From assembly GCA_017934745.1 (NCBI GenBank), contig JAGBIY010000042.1, positions 1 through 62,647 on the forward strand: DNA of 62,647 bases, given 5' to 3'. The notes beneath the pieces are model-generated. The model saw only the letters and a list, made by a program, of their open reading frames with translations. It was not told the DNA's origin and searched no databases. The DNA comes from Treponema sp. (GTDB lineage Bacteria > Spirochaetota > Spirochaetia > Treponematales > Treponemataceae). Shown in pieces: positions 54,494 through 62,501 of the stretch. Position 1 is the first letter of the stretch, and every line of letters starts with the position of its first letter. The translations under genes and the position numbers were made by a program.

Positions 54494-55912
54494 ATGATTT
54501 ACACAGACACAAGAGACAAATCGGTGAAGACTGATTTCAGGACAGCCGTGATGAACGGAATGAACAAGGCTACAGGAGGCCTTTACATTCCTGTCGAATT
54601 TCCGAAACTCGACAGCGGATTCCTCAACAAGACACCAGTCCCCAACTTCAGGGAAATAGCGTTGAACATGGCGAAGCCATATACGAAAGGAGAAATCCCG
54701 GAAAGCGACTTGATTTCGATTATAAACGACGCATACCCGTTCCAGGCACCAGTGAAGCCGCTCGACCACACATCTTACGTGCTTGAGCTTTTCCACGGCC
54801 CGACATGCGCCTTCAAGGATTTCGGGGCGAGGTTCATGGCGAGGGTCATGTCGTATTTCAACAAGGACGAGTCTTCCCCCCTCCATATTCTCGTAGCGAC
54901 ATCCGGCGACACGGGTTCGGCGGTCGGAAGCGCGTTCCACAACGTTCCAGGACTAGACGTTACGATTCTCTACCCAGAAGGGAAAATCTCGAAGATACAG
55001 GAAAAACAGCTTTCAACATTCGACGGCAACGTCCGCGCGCTCAAAGTGAAGGGAACGTTCGACGATTGCCAGAAGCTCGTGAAAACAGCTTTCACTGACG
55101 AATCGCTCAGGGCGAAGCTCAGGCTCTCTTCGGCGAACTCGATAAACATCTCAAGGCTTCTTCCACAGAGCTTCTACTACATGTACTCAAGTTTGGTCGT
55201 AAAAGAGCGTGCGTGGGGAGACAGCAAAATCGACGACCCTGCGATAATAGCTGTCGTTCCGAGCGGAAACTTCGGGAACCTCACGTCGGGCTTGATTGCG
55301 CGGGAGATGGGCGCGCCGATAACAGGCTTCGTCGCGGCTACAAACACGAACAGGACGATTCCGGATTGGATCGCGACAGGAAAATACAACGCCCGTCCGT
55401 CCGTCGCCACATACGCAAACGCCATGGACGTAGGCGCGCCGAGCAACTACGAGAGAATCGCGGCGATGTACTCGCTCGACCAGGTGAGGCAGCTTTTCGC
55501 CTCGTACTGGCTCGACGACGACGGAATCATCAAGTCGATTCGCCACTGCTACGAGAAGACTGGCTACACAATCGACCCTCACGGCTCTGTCGGGTGGAAA
55601 GCGTGGTACGACATCAAGACGGGAGCGATGAAGAAACTCGTCGACGGAGAGAAGAACGACATTTCAAAGCCAGGTCTTACACCGAGCATCCCTGCATGGG
55701 CGAAAAGAGTCGTCGACAACCAGGCTGTCGGAATCATCCTTGAGACCGCGCATCCCGCGAAATTCGGGGACACTGTAAAAGAAGCCACAGGCCAGTCGCC
55801 GGTGCTCCCCGACAGGCTCGAAGAGGTCATGAAGAAAGAGGACAAGGCGATTTCCATGGAAAACAACTACGACATGTTCAAGGAATGGCTTTTGGCGAAC
55901 CTCAAGGCATAG
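54494..55912 (+). CDS. thrC: Threonine synthase
   Basis: 472 residues, the long bacterial/fungal type. PLP enzyme converting O-phosphohomoserine to threonine. PLP Lys in GPTCAFKDFGARFMARVM; SGDTGSAVGSAFHN and VVPSGNFGNLTSGLIAREMG bind the cofactor phosphate. AAGGAA ribosome site. Its terminator is shared with the dCMP deaminase gene. Other thr genes are not in the window. Confidence 0.95.
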   Translation: MIYTDTRDKSVKTDFRTAVMNGMNKATGGLYIPVEFPKLDSGFLNKTPVPNFREIALNMAKPYTKGEIPESDLISIINDAYPFQAPVKPLDHTSYVLELFHGPTCAFKDFGARFMARVMSYFNKDESSPLHILVATSGDTGSAVGSAFHNVPGLDVTILYPEGKISKIQEKQLSTFDGNVRALKVKGTFDDCQKLVKTAFTDESLRAKLRLSSANSINISRLLPQSFYYMYSSLVVKERAWGDSKIDDPAIIAVVPSGNFGNLTSGLIAREMGAPITGFVAATNTNRTIPDWIATGKYNARPSVATYANAMDVGAPSNYERIAAMYSLDQVRQLFASYWLDDDGIIKSIRHCYEKTGYTIDPHGSVGWKAWYDIKTGAMKKLVDGEKNDISKPGLTPSIPAWAKRVVDNQAVGIILETAHPAKFGDTVKEATGQSPVLPDRLEEVMKKEDKAISMENNYDMFKEWLLANLKA

Positions 55913-55924
55913 TCCAAAGCTGAC

Positions 55925-55985
55925 ACAAAAAAGGCTTCCGCCTTTCGGTTTTTCGTTTCATCACCGAAAGGCGGAAGCCTTTTCC
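55925..55985. terminator. Bidirectional terminator between thrC and the dCMP deaminase gene
   Basis: AAGGCTTCCGCCTTTCGG (55931-55948) pairs without mismatch with 55964-55981; A-run on the left and TTTT on the right. An 18-bp stem, the strongest in the window. Confidence 0.93.
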
Positions 55986-55997
55986 GTCAAAATGCGC

Positions 55998-56519
55998 TTA
56001 CATGTTGGAATAAGTCTGGATTGAATCCTCCAGATGCTCGATTTTTATTCCAGCCTCAGCGAACATCCGCATGGAATCGGCTTCGTCGTGATAGTGCTTC
56101 TCGCACACCACCCTCTTTATCCCACAATTGATTATCAGCATGGCGCACGTCCTGCACGGAGTCATCTTGCAGTAGACAGTCCCGCCGTCAATGGATATCC
56201 CGCGCTTTGCGGCCTGGCAGATTGCGTTCTGCTCGGCGTGCACAGTCCTCACGCAATGCTGCGTTATTGAACCGTCGTCGTGGATCATCTTGCGCATCAA
56301 ATGCCCGGCCTGATCGCAATGAGGAAGGCCTGCAGGACTCCCGACATAGCCCGTGACAAGAATCTGGTTGTCCCTGGCTATGACGCACCCGGAGCGTCCC
56401 CGGTCGCACGTCGCCCTCTTCGCTATCGTGCGGGCGACCTCCATGAAATATTCGTCCCAAGTCGGTCTCACATACGGAGACTCGGCTGTTGCGTTTTTTG
56501 AATCGACAGAATTTTCCAC
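55998..56519 (-). CDS. Deoxycytidylate (dCMP) deaminase
   Basis: 173 residues from a GTG at 56519-56517 that shares its first base with the TAG stop of the upstream permease gene, so translation is coupled; a longer reading would lie inside the permease gene. Zinc site: HAE (TVHAEQNAICQAAKRG) and PCxxC (TPCRTCAMLIINCGI); GYVGSPAGLPHCD is typical of the ComEB/dCMP deaminase group. It makes dUMP for thymidylate. A thymidylate synthase gene is not near. Confidence 0.9.
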   Translation of the reverse strand: MENSVDSKNATAESPYVRPTWDEYFMEVARTIAKRATCDRGRSGCVIARDNQILVTGYVGSPAGLPHCDQAGHLMRKMIHDDGSITQHCVRTVHAEQNAICQAAKRGISIDGGTVYCKMTPCRTCAMLIINCGIKRVVCEKHYHDEADSMRMFAEAGIKIEHLEDSIQTYSNM

Positions 56520-57823
56520 TATTTCACAGCCTCGAAAATCAAGTCGGCGATGAAGACCAAAGCCAACACCCAAGTGATGAAATGGACATCCTTGAATTTT
56601 CTAGTGACAAGCTTGCAGATGGCGTACGATATGACACCCCAGACAATTCCGCGAGCGACAGAATAGGAGAACGGCATGACCGCGATTGTCAAGAACGCGG
56701 GGATTCCCTCGGTCGGCTCCTTGAAATCGATTTCCGTGACTGATTTAGTCATCAGGAAACCCACAAAAATGAGGGCCGGAGCAGTCGCAGCCGAAGGAAT
56801 CAAGGCGAAGAGCGGGTTGAGGAACAAGGCCACAAGGAAAAGAGCGGCGGTCACGACGGAAGCGAATCCCGTCCTCGCGCCTGCGGCGACACCAGACGTG
56901 CTTTCCACAAAGCTCGTCACGGTCGAAGTACCAAGACACGCGCCGGCCACAGTTCCGATAGCGTCCGACAGCAAAGCCCCCTTCGCGTTCGGAATGTTTC
57001 CATTCTTGTCGGTCAGCCCGGCCTGGACGGAAACACCGAGCAAAGTTCCGATAGTATCGAACAAGTCGGTGAAGAGGAACGTGAAGAAAACTATGAAAAA
57101 TTTCAGGCTGAGAATCCCGGAAAAATCGAACTGGAAGAAATACGGAGCGGCAGGTGTCGCGAGAGGTGTGAAACCGTCAGGAACGGTCGTCACCCCGAAC
57201 GGGATTCCTACGACGGTCGTCAAGACGATTCCTATCAGAATCGCCCCCGGAACCTTCAGCACATAAAGGACTATCGTGATTATCAAGCCGAGTGCCGCGA
57301 CAAGCGCGGAAGCGTGGGCGGAATCGAAATTCGCGAACGTAATGAGAGTGGCTGGATCGTCAGAGCAGATTCCCGCGTTGACCAATCCGATTATCGTTAT
57401 GAACAATCCGATACCGACGGACACAGCCTTTCTGAGGTTCGCCGGTATCGACTGCATGATTGCCTCGCGCACCCCAAAAAAAGAAAGGATTATGAACAAA
57501 AGACCTTCGACGAGGACGGCTGTCAAAGCAAACTGCCAAGTGCACCCCATGCCGATGACGACCGAGAAAGTGAAAAAAGCGTTCAATCCAAGTCCAGGAG
57601 CCAACGCCACTGGAAGATTCGCGCAGAACGCCATGACGAGAGTCGCTATGGCGGCCGAAATGCTGGTTGCTGTGAAAACGGAATTCCACTCCATGCCGGC
57701 CTTAGACAAGATGTCGGGATTTACGGCCAAAATGTAGGACATGGCCAGGAACGTCGTCACCCCCCCGACAATCTCCCTTCCTAAAGTCGTGTTTCTCTCC
57801 TTAAATTTGAAAAATTCACTCAT
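56519..57823 (-). CDS. NCS2-family purine permease
   Basis: 434 residues from ATG 57823-57821, seven bases after GGAGGTG. About 12-14 membrane segments. FLAMSYILAVNPDILSKAGM and the NCS2 signature region FTDLFDTIGTLLGVS are typical of the AzgA/PbuG guanine-hypoxanthine or adenine permeases. No purine-riboswitch fold is evident in the ~110 bases upstream. Shares one base with the dCMP deaminase gene, suggesting a nucleotide salvage unit. Confidence 0.92.
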   Translation of the reverse strand: MSEFFKFKERNTTLGREIVGGVTTFLAMSYILAVNPDILSKAGMEWNSVFTATSISAAIATLVMAFCANLPVALAPGLGLNAFFTFSVVIGMGCTWQFALTAVLVEGLLFIILSFFGVREAIMQSIPANLRKAVSVGIGLFITIIGLVNAGICSDDPATLITFANFDSAHASALVAALGLIITIVLYVLKVPGAILIGIVLTTVVGIPFGVTTVPDGFTPLATPAAPYFFQFDFSGILSLKFFIVFFTFLFTDLFDTIGTLLGVSVQAGLTDKNGNIPNAKGALLSDAIGTVAGACLGTSTVTSFVESTSGVAAGARTGFASVVTAALFLVALFLNPLFALIPSAATAPALIFVGFLMTKSVTEIDFKEPTEGIPAFLTIAVMPFSYSVARGIVWGVISYAICKLVTRKFKDVHFITWVLALVFIADLIFEAVK

Positions 57824-57890
57824 CGTGAACACCTCCATCTACCAAGTTTATATTTTTTAAAAAAAAACACAATATTTTTGTGATTTTTGA

Positions 57891-57919
57891 TTGACAAAAA
57901 AAAGCCGATGGAATATTAT
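57891..57919 (+). promoter_or_regulatory. Promoter of tRNA-Gly
   Basis: TTGACA (57891-57896), 17 bases, TATTAT (57914-57919). Start expected near 57926, seven bases before the tRNA. Confidence 0.75.
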
Positions 57920-57932
57920 ATTATTCATCAAT

Positions 57933-58005
57933 GTGGCAGTCATATAACGGCTCATTATCTCAGCCTTCCAAGCTGATGACGAGGGTTCGACTCCCTTCTG
58001 CCGCT
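57933..58005 (+). tRNA. tRNA-Gly (anticodon TCC)
   Basis: 73 nt: GTGGCAG acceptor pairs with CTGCCGC; discriminator T. Anticodon stem TCAGC/GCTGA, loop CTTCCAA, anticodon TCC. T-arm GAGGGTTCGACTCCCTT. The D-stem is AT-rich and weak, with one mismatch. CCA not encoded. Confidence 0.92.
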
Positions 58006-58009
58006 TTTA

Positions 58010-58038
58010 TCCTGAACAAAAGTTCGGGATTTTTTTTG
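58010..58038 (+). terminator. Terminator after tRNA-Gly
   Basis: TCCTGAAC (58010-58017) pairs with GTTCGGGA (58022-58029), followed by eight T. Confidence 0.88.
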
Positions 58039-58083
58039 TATTTTTCAAAAAGCAAAAGCAATCCCTCCTTCTATTTTTTAATA

Positions 58084-58136
58084 CTGAAAAAAAGAGGCGC
58101 AACTTCAAAACATTCGTTCAAGTTGCGCCTCTTTCT
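58084..58136 (-). terminator. Terminator after the bactofilin gene
   Basis: AAAGAGGCGCAACTT (58091-58105) pairs perfectly with AAGTTGCGCCTCTTT (58120-58134). On the minus strand TTTTTTTC follows. Confidence 0.9.
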
Positions 58137-58148
58137 GTATAAAACAAA

Positions 58149-58565
58149 TCACTTGGGCAGATTCGACTTCAACACAATCGCATTCTTGTACTCGTCCGAA
58201 ACGACCGAGAACAAGTCGATTTCTGGGGCATTGTCGAACATGGAGACCTCGCCCTCGTAGTCAACGTCGTCTGCGATGCGGATTCTGCCGGAAACCATGT
58301 CGCCCTTCACAACGCTGCCGGAACAAAGTTCGATGCATTCGGGAGCCTCCACGTCGCCCGTGACCTTCCCCGAAATCTCAATCGACTTCGCCTTCATCTT
58401 CACGACATCGCACACTGCGTTCTCGTCTATCTCAAGATCGCCAGTAGCATTTATGGAGCCCTTGAATTTGCCCGTTATCACCAAGCTGTCGGTGAACTCC
58501 AACTCGCCGTCAAATTCAGTCTCCTGTCCGAAAACCGTCAAATTTTTCTTTTTATCCTCAGCCAT
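58149..58565 (-). CDS. Bactofilin (polymer-forming cytoskeletal protein)
   Basis: 138 residues. Bactofilins form nucleotide-free filaments that organise cell-wall enzymes; in helical bacteria they affect cell shape. The core is a right-handed beta-helix of short repeats: ELEFTDSLVITGKFKGSI, ATGDLEIDENAV, KMKAKSIEISGKVTGDVEA and CIELCSGSVVKGDM. The terminal extensions (MAEDKKKN; the last ~30 residues) are typical unstructured tails. Upstream of a plus-strand tRNA-Gly, convergent. Confidence 0.9.
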   Translation of the reverse strand: MAEDKKKNLTVFGQETEFDGELEFTDSLVITGKFKGSINATGDLEIDENAVCDVVKMKAKSIEISGKVTGDVEAPECIELCSGSVVKGDMVSGRIRIADDVDYEGEVSMFDNAPEIDLFSVVSDEYKNAIVLKSNLPK

Positions 58566-58591
58566 GAAAAAAAACGCTCCTGCATTCCCGC

Positions 58592-58632
58592 CAAAAACAA
58601 AGGGCTTCCAAAATAACTTTCAGAAGCCCTTG
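58592..58632 (-). terminator. Terminator after rpsT
   Basis: AAGGGCTTC (58600-58608) pairs with GAAGCCCTT (58623-58631); minus-strand tail TGTTTTTGG is a weak T-run. Confidence 0.65.
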
Positions 58633-58654
58633 AATTACAGCAAAATATTAAAAC

Positions 58655-58933
58655 TTATTTTGAAGCCTTGAATGTCTTGTTGAAGAGTGTAGCCATTCTT
58701 GACTTTTTGCGAGAAACAGCGTTGCGTGTCAAAACACCCTTGCTGCGGGCAGAATCAAGCTTTGAAGACAACTTGTTGAGCTTCTCCTGGGCGAGTTTCT
58801 CGTCCTTCGCGGCCACAGCCTCGACGAACTGTCTTGCGCATGTGCGGCACTCGCTCTTGATTGCCTTGTTGTGAAGTCTGCGAACTTCGCTCTGTGCGAA
58901 TCTTTTCTCTGCAGATGTCTGGTTCTTTGCCAT
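58655..58933 (-). CDS. rpsT: 30S ribosomal protein S20
   Basis: 92 residues from ATG 58933-58931, eight bases after AGGAG; an in-frame upstream extension to 59092 is not S20-like. MAKNQTSAEKRFAQSEVRRLHNK and the basic ARSKGVLTRNAVSRKKSRM end are characteristic. A leader hairpin (58977-59019) lies upstream. Confidence 0.95.
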   Translation of the reverse strand: MAKNQTSAEKRFAQSEVRRLHNKAIKSECRTCARQFVEAVAAKDEKLAQEKLNKLSSKLDSARSKGVLTRNAVSRKKSRMATLFNKTFKASK

Positions 58934-58976
58934 AATAGGACTCCTAGGTTCGACTTTTCCAGTTTCAAAAAGACGG

Positions 58977-59019
58977 CTTCGGTTCTTTTTTTTCAACATC
59001 AACGATGCCGCAACCGAAG
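58977..59019 (-). promoter_or_regulatory. Hairpin in the rpsT leader
   Basis: CTTCGGTT (58977-58984) pairs with AACCGAAG (59012-59019), 27-base loop, about 44 bases before the rpsT start. S20 controls its own translation in E. coli; a similar role here is possible. Confidence 0.35.
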
Positions 59020-59216
59020 ACTTACATATCTCTCCGCTGGCTTCAATTCCGCTGTCGATAAGCGTATGCGTCTTCCCTGTCGCCTCCACCATCCGTCACC
59101 TAGAATCATAAAGAACGAATGGAAAAAAAGCTTTTTGGAAACTGGAATCAATGATAGCAAACAACATAGATGAAAGTCAAGACTTTCAATTCAGCAACAG
59201 CCTATGTCAATCCTTT

Positions 59217-59245
59217 TGCAACTGGCCGATGATTATGATAGAATA
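59217..59245 (+). promoter_or_regulatory. Promoter of the P83/100-like gene
   Basis: TTGCAA (59217-59222), 17 bases, TAGAAT (59240-59245). Leader of ~31 bases with GGGGGAA before ATG 59283. Confidence 0.6.
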
Positions 59246-59282
59246 TTTGAATCATTCAATAGTTAAATATTGGGGGAATCCA

Positions 59283-61157
59283 ATGAAAAAAAGCAGAAAA
59301 ATCTTATGTGCGGCATTGACGACTTTGCTTGCAGTGTCATCCGCATTCGGTCTTGAAGTCAACAGAGCCGAGCTTGAGTCTACGAGAGGAAGCAATATCG
59401 TATTCCAGAACTATAGTGGACCTCACACGATAATCAACACAGTCGACCAAATCAGAAGAATCGGTTCGGACTTGGCTCCGTCAATCGCGGCCGACCCCGA
59501 CAATTTCACGACAGCGGGAAATCCAAGCCGCTACTACGTGATCCACGCAGTAGATCCGAAATCTCCAGAGAAGCTCGACGCGGACATCCTCGTGATTGGA
59601 GAGAACGCGACAGTCGACCATGTAAGAAACTTGAGGAGAATCATTTCCGCATACCTTGAGTCGGCATACAACTATTCAAGAAGCGACGCGGACACAATCG
59701 CGACATTCGCAACAGTATACAACGCGGTCTACCGCAACAACCTTGACAACTTCACCGCGAAATACAACAAAATCGTAACAGACAACCTCACAACCGGAAA
59801 AATCGGTATCGACACGAACTACCAGGAATGGCCAGGCAAGACGCAGATTGTAATTCCTCTCTTCGATGTAAGAGGCGGATTGAGCACTGTCGACACGTCG
59901 GCGATTTCCGACAGGCAGGTCATCAAGTCTCTCCAGAATGAAGAGGACAAGGGAATCGGAGCGCGAAAAGAGATGGTCGACATCAAGGAGCGCGAGGCCG
60001 ACAACGCGTCAGAAGCCGCCCAGAGCGCGCAGCAGAAGGCCACAGAGGAAAACGAGAAGCTGAAGGAAGAGCAGGAGAAGTCAGCACAGGCGAACCAGGA
60101 CGCTTCACAGGCCAAGAAGGACGCGGCAAACGCGGAACGCGAGGCTGACAAGGCGCAGAGGGACGCCGACAACGCACAGAAGCAGGCCGACAACGCACAG
60201 AAGCAGGCCGACAACGCACAGAAGCAGGCTGACGAGGCTCAGAAGCAGGCCGACGAGGCGAAAGCAATCGCGGATGCGAACCCGAACGACAAGCAGGCTC
60301 AGGACAATGCCGCGAAGAAACAGGCAGAGGCCGACCAGAAGCAGGCTGTAGCCGACGAGAAGCAGAACACGGCCGACGAGAAGAAGGCCGCAGCCGACGA
60401 GAAGCAGAACACGGCCGACGAGAAGAAGGCCGCAGCCCAGGACAAGCAGAACACAGCCCAGGACAAGCAGGCGAAAGCCGAGGAGCAGGCATCGAAGACC
60501 GCAGACCAGGCCGCAAAGACTGCCGAGGCTCAGTCTGAATCCGCAAAAGCGCAGGAACAGGCTGACAAGAAGAGAACGGAGGCGCAGGAGGAAAGAGCCG
60601 CAATCGCAGAGGACCAGCAGGCTCTCATCAGGGCCGAGGAAGTTGCCGAGGAGAATGTCCTTTACGGCTTGAAGTCAATCGACGATCTCGGTGCGATGTC
60701 GGCAATCGTCAAGATGAACTCCGCCACAGGCGCGCTCGTCAAGGAATCACCAGTGTCGGTAATCAGAAGCAGGACGGTGTATGAGGACGGAAACAACTTC
60801 GTCGCAATCGCCGGTACGAACTTCGGAAACGGAGCCATCAAGCTCGTCCTCATAGACAAAGAGAACCTCGAAATCGCCAAGGAAAGCAACGAAGTCCTTT
60901 CAGAGACATCTGTGCTCGTCGAATATGACGGTTCTTACTACGCAGTCGTGAAGACAGGAGCAACAAGCTTTGTGGTCGGAAAGTTCAACAACAACGCAGA
61001 CCTTGAAGTAAAGTCTCCAGTCGCAGTCAAAGCCGCGACACCTATCACAATCACTACGAAGGGCGTCCTTGTGACATCAAGCGACGGACTTCCAGTCCTG
61101 CTCAACGCAAAGGATTTGACGGCTGTGACAGGCAATTCAAAGTCTGACGCGAAATAA
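59283..61157 (+). CDS. P83/100-like spirochaetal antigen
   Basis: 624 residues from ATG 59283, preceded by GGGGGAA; the 44-residue upstream extension is rejected. MKKSRKILCAALTTLLAVSSAFG is a signal peptide. Residues ~25-220 are a globular domain (ELESTRGSNIVFQNYSGPHTIINT; VIPLFDVRGGLSTVDT) matching, from memory, the P83/100 antigen of Borrelia and T. pallidum TP0486. Residues ~225-455 are an Ala/Glu/Gln/Lys coiled coil with repeats; the last ~165 residues are a beta-rich domain (ALVKESPVSVIRSRTVYEDG). Exported, probably periplasmic or cell-associated; role unknown though immunogenic in Lyme disease. Confidence 0.88.
   Translation: MKKSRKILCAALTTLLAVSSAFGLEVNRAELESTRGSNIVFQNYSGPHTIINTVDQIRRIGSDLAPSIAADPDNFTTAGNPSRYYVIHAVDPKSPEKLDADILVIGENATVDHVRNLRRIISAYLESAYNYSRSDADTIATFATVYNAVYRNNLDNFTAKYNKIVTDNLTTGKIGIDTNYQEWPGKTQIVIPLFDVRGGLSTVDTSAISDRQVIKSLQNEEDKGIGARKEMVDIKEREADNASEAAQSAQQKATEENEKLKEEQEKSAQANQDASQAKKDAANAEREADKAQRDADNAQKQADNAQKQADNAQKQADEAQKQADEAKAIADANPNDKQAQDNAAKKQAEADQKQAVADEKQNTADEKKAAADEKQNTADEKKAAAQDKQNTAQDKQAKAEEQASKTADQAAKTAEAQSESAKAQEQADKKRTEAQEERAAIAEDQQALIRAEEVAEENVLYGLKSIDDLGAMSAIVKMNSATGALVKESPVSVIRSRTVYEDGNNFVAIAGTNFGNGAIKLVLIDKENLEIAKESNEVLSETSVLVEYDGSYYAVVKTGATSFVVGKFNNNADLEVKSPVAVKAATPITITTKGVLVTSSDGLPVLLNAKDLTAVTGNSKSDAK
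60154..60470. repeat. Coiled-coil coding repeats in the P83/100-like gene
   Basis: At 60160-60260, 21-base units (GCCGACAACGCACAGAAGCAG, encoding ADNAQKQ) recur four to five times, three nearly identical. At about 60350-60435, a 42-base unit encoding ADEKQNTADEKKAA occurs twice. Recombination between them would change the length in steps of seven residues. Confidence 0.85.
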
Positions 61158-61191
61158 AACACCGTGGCGAAAAAGACGCTTTGAAAAAGAC

Positions 61192-61250
61192 AAAGGCCGG
61201 TATTCCGGGCGCACTTCACATATTTGCGTTCCAAATACCGGCTTTTTTTT
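61192..61250 (+). terminator. Terminator after the P83/100-like gene
   Basis: GCCGGTATT (61196-61204) pairs with AATACCGGC (61234-61242), then eight T. The loop is about 29 bases. Confidence 0.8.
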
Positions 61251-61319
61251 CCGAGAAACAGTTTTTTTGTTTTGAAATTCATCGAACACCATTTAGAATG
61301 GAAGCGGAGGTACACAAAC

Positions 61320-61694
61320 ATGCTGAAATTTTTCAAGTGCAAGAAATGCGGAAAAATCGTCGAAATCGTGAACGAAGGATGTCCCGTCATCGTCTGTTGC
61401 GGAGATGAGATGGTGGAGCTAAAAGCGAACACTACAGACGGAGCGGCCGAAAAACACGTTCCTGTGATAGAAAAAGACGGGGAAAATGTAAAAGTGAAGG
61501 TAGGCTCTGCGGTTCACCCGATGGAGGACGTCCACTACATCCAATGGATAACGATAGAGACGGACAAGGGAATCCAGAGAAAAAAGCTGAATCCTGGCGA
61601 AAATCCAGAAGCGACTTTCGTCTTGGCAGGGGAAAAACTCGTGGCGGCATACGAATACTGCAACAAGCACGGACTGTGGAAAGCGGAGGCGTAA
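61320..61694 (+). CDS. dfx: Desulfoferrodoxin-type superoxide reductase
   Basis: 124 residues from ATG 61320, eight bases after GGAGG. Reduces superoxide to hydrogen peroxide without releasing oxygen. The N-terminal FeS4 centre has its four cysteines (CKKC ... CC in VCCGDEM). The catalytic iron site: EKHVPVIEKDG (Glu, His), HPMEDVHYIQW (two His) and the C-terminal EYCNKHG (Cys, His). So it is the two-iron class; T. pallidum neelaredoxin TP0823 lacks the FeS4 cysteines. Convergent with rubrerythrin. Confidence 0.95.
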   Translation: MLKFFKCKKCGKIVEIVNEGCPVIVCCGDEMVELKANTTDGAAEKHVPVIEKDGENVKVKVGSAVHPMEDVHYIQWITIETDKGIQRKKLNPGENPEATFVLAGEKLVAAYEYCNKHGLWKAEA

Positions 61695-61702
61695 GGGCTG
61701 CA

Positions 61703-61758
61703 AAAAAAAACAAAGCGGTTGGTTGGAATGCTTTTATCCAATCAACCGCTTTGTTTTT
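61703..61758. terminator. Bidirectional terminator between dfx and rbr
   Basis: CAAAGCGGTTGGTTGGA (61712-61728) pairs with TCCAATCAACCGCTTTG (61738-61754), one mismatch, with A-run left and T-run right. Confidence 0.9.
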
Positions 61759-61797
61759 TATCGAATGAGCGTCAAGTTTTAGAAAACAAACAGTCCA

Positions 61798-62337
61798 TCA
61801 CTCGAAGCTGACATCTGTAACCTGGAAATATGATTTTGGATGGGCGCATGTCGGGCAGACCTCAGGAGCCTTCGTTCCGACAACGATGTGTCCGCAGTTC
61901 CTGCACTCCCAAACCTTGACAGACGACTTCTCGAAAACAGCGTTCGCCTCGACATTCTCCAAGAGTTTTCTGTATCTCTCTTCGTGATGCTTCTCAATCG
62001 CGCCGACCATCCTGAATTTTGCGGCGAGAGCCTTGAAGCCCTCCTCCTCGGCGGTCTTGGCGAAATCTTCATACATGTCAGTCCATTCGTAGTTCTCGCC
62101 TTCAGCGGCCGCCTTCAAGTTGTCGGCAGTGCTTCCGATGCCCTCAAGCTCCTTGAACCAAAGTTTTGCGTGCTCTTTTTCGTTCTCGGCAGTCTGGAGG
62201 AAAAGCGCGGAAATCTGCTCATAGCCCTCTTTTTTCGCCACGGAAGCGAAATAAGTGTACTTGTTGCGGGCCTGGCTCTCGCCAGCGAAAGCAGCCTGCA
62301 AATTCTTCTCTGTCTTTGTTCCATCGTATTTGCTCAT
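61798..62337 (-). CDS. rbr: Rubrerythrin
   Basis: 179 residues from ATG 62337-62335 after AGAGGT; the upstream extension to 62427 is rejected. Reduces hydrogen peroxide to water. The di-iron four-helix bundle has [46 protein letters not shown] and [14 protein letters not shown]; the C-terminal rubredoxin site has CRNCG and [11 protein letters not shown]. Convergent with dfx; the two act in sequence. Confidence 0.97.
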   Translation of the reverse strand: MSKYDGTKTEKNLQAAFAGESQARNKYTYFASVAKKEGYEQISALFLQTAENEKEHAKLWFKELEGIGSTADNLKAAAEGENYEWTDMYEDFAKTAEEEGFKALAAKFRMVGAIEKHHEERYRKLLENVEANAVFEKSSVKVWECRNCGHIVVGTKAPEVCPTCAHPKSYFQVTDVSFE

Positions 62338-62466
62338 TTTAGTACCTCTCAAAAATGATTTCGCAGATTGTACCACAAGAACATACAAAAAATCATAAAA
62401 AATGCTTTGATAATAAATTTTTGTCATCTTTTATTTTTTTTGTGCGCATATTTTTCATAGAAGCAA

Positions 62467-62495
62467 TCGAAACATTGATTTTAATGCGGTATAAT
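62467..62495 (+). promoter_or_regulatory. Promoter before the terminal hairpin RNA
   Basis: TCGAAA (62467-62472, 4 of 6 -35 bases), 17 bases, consensus TATAAT (62490-62495). Predicted start near 62502. No coding region follows within the window. Confidence 0.55.
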
Positions 62496-62501
62496 AGGTC
62501 G

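Larger units (their letters stand above)
58934..59282. other. Intergenic region between rpsT and the P83/100-like gene
   Basis: 349 bases without a supported gene. It holds the rpsT ribosome site and leader hairpin on the minus side and the P83/100 promoter (59217-59245) and ribosome site (GGGGGAAT) on the plus side. Short readings through it are extensions of the flanking genes; I see nothing else. Confidence 0.6.

Noticed and set aside
57824..57932. Purine riboswitch upstream of the NCS2 permease gene
   Set aside because: The region is short and A/T-rich, without the three-helix junction or conserved loop bases.
60154..60470. Possible CRISPR-like repeats
   Set aside because: Units are contiguous, in frame, and encode coiled-coil heptads; there are no unique spacers.
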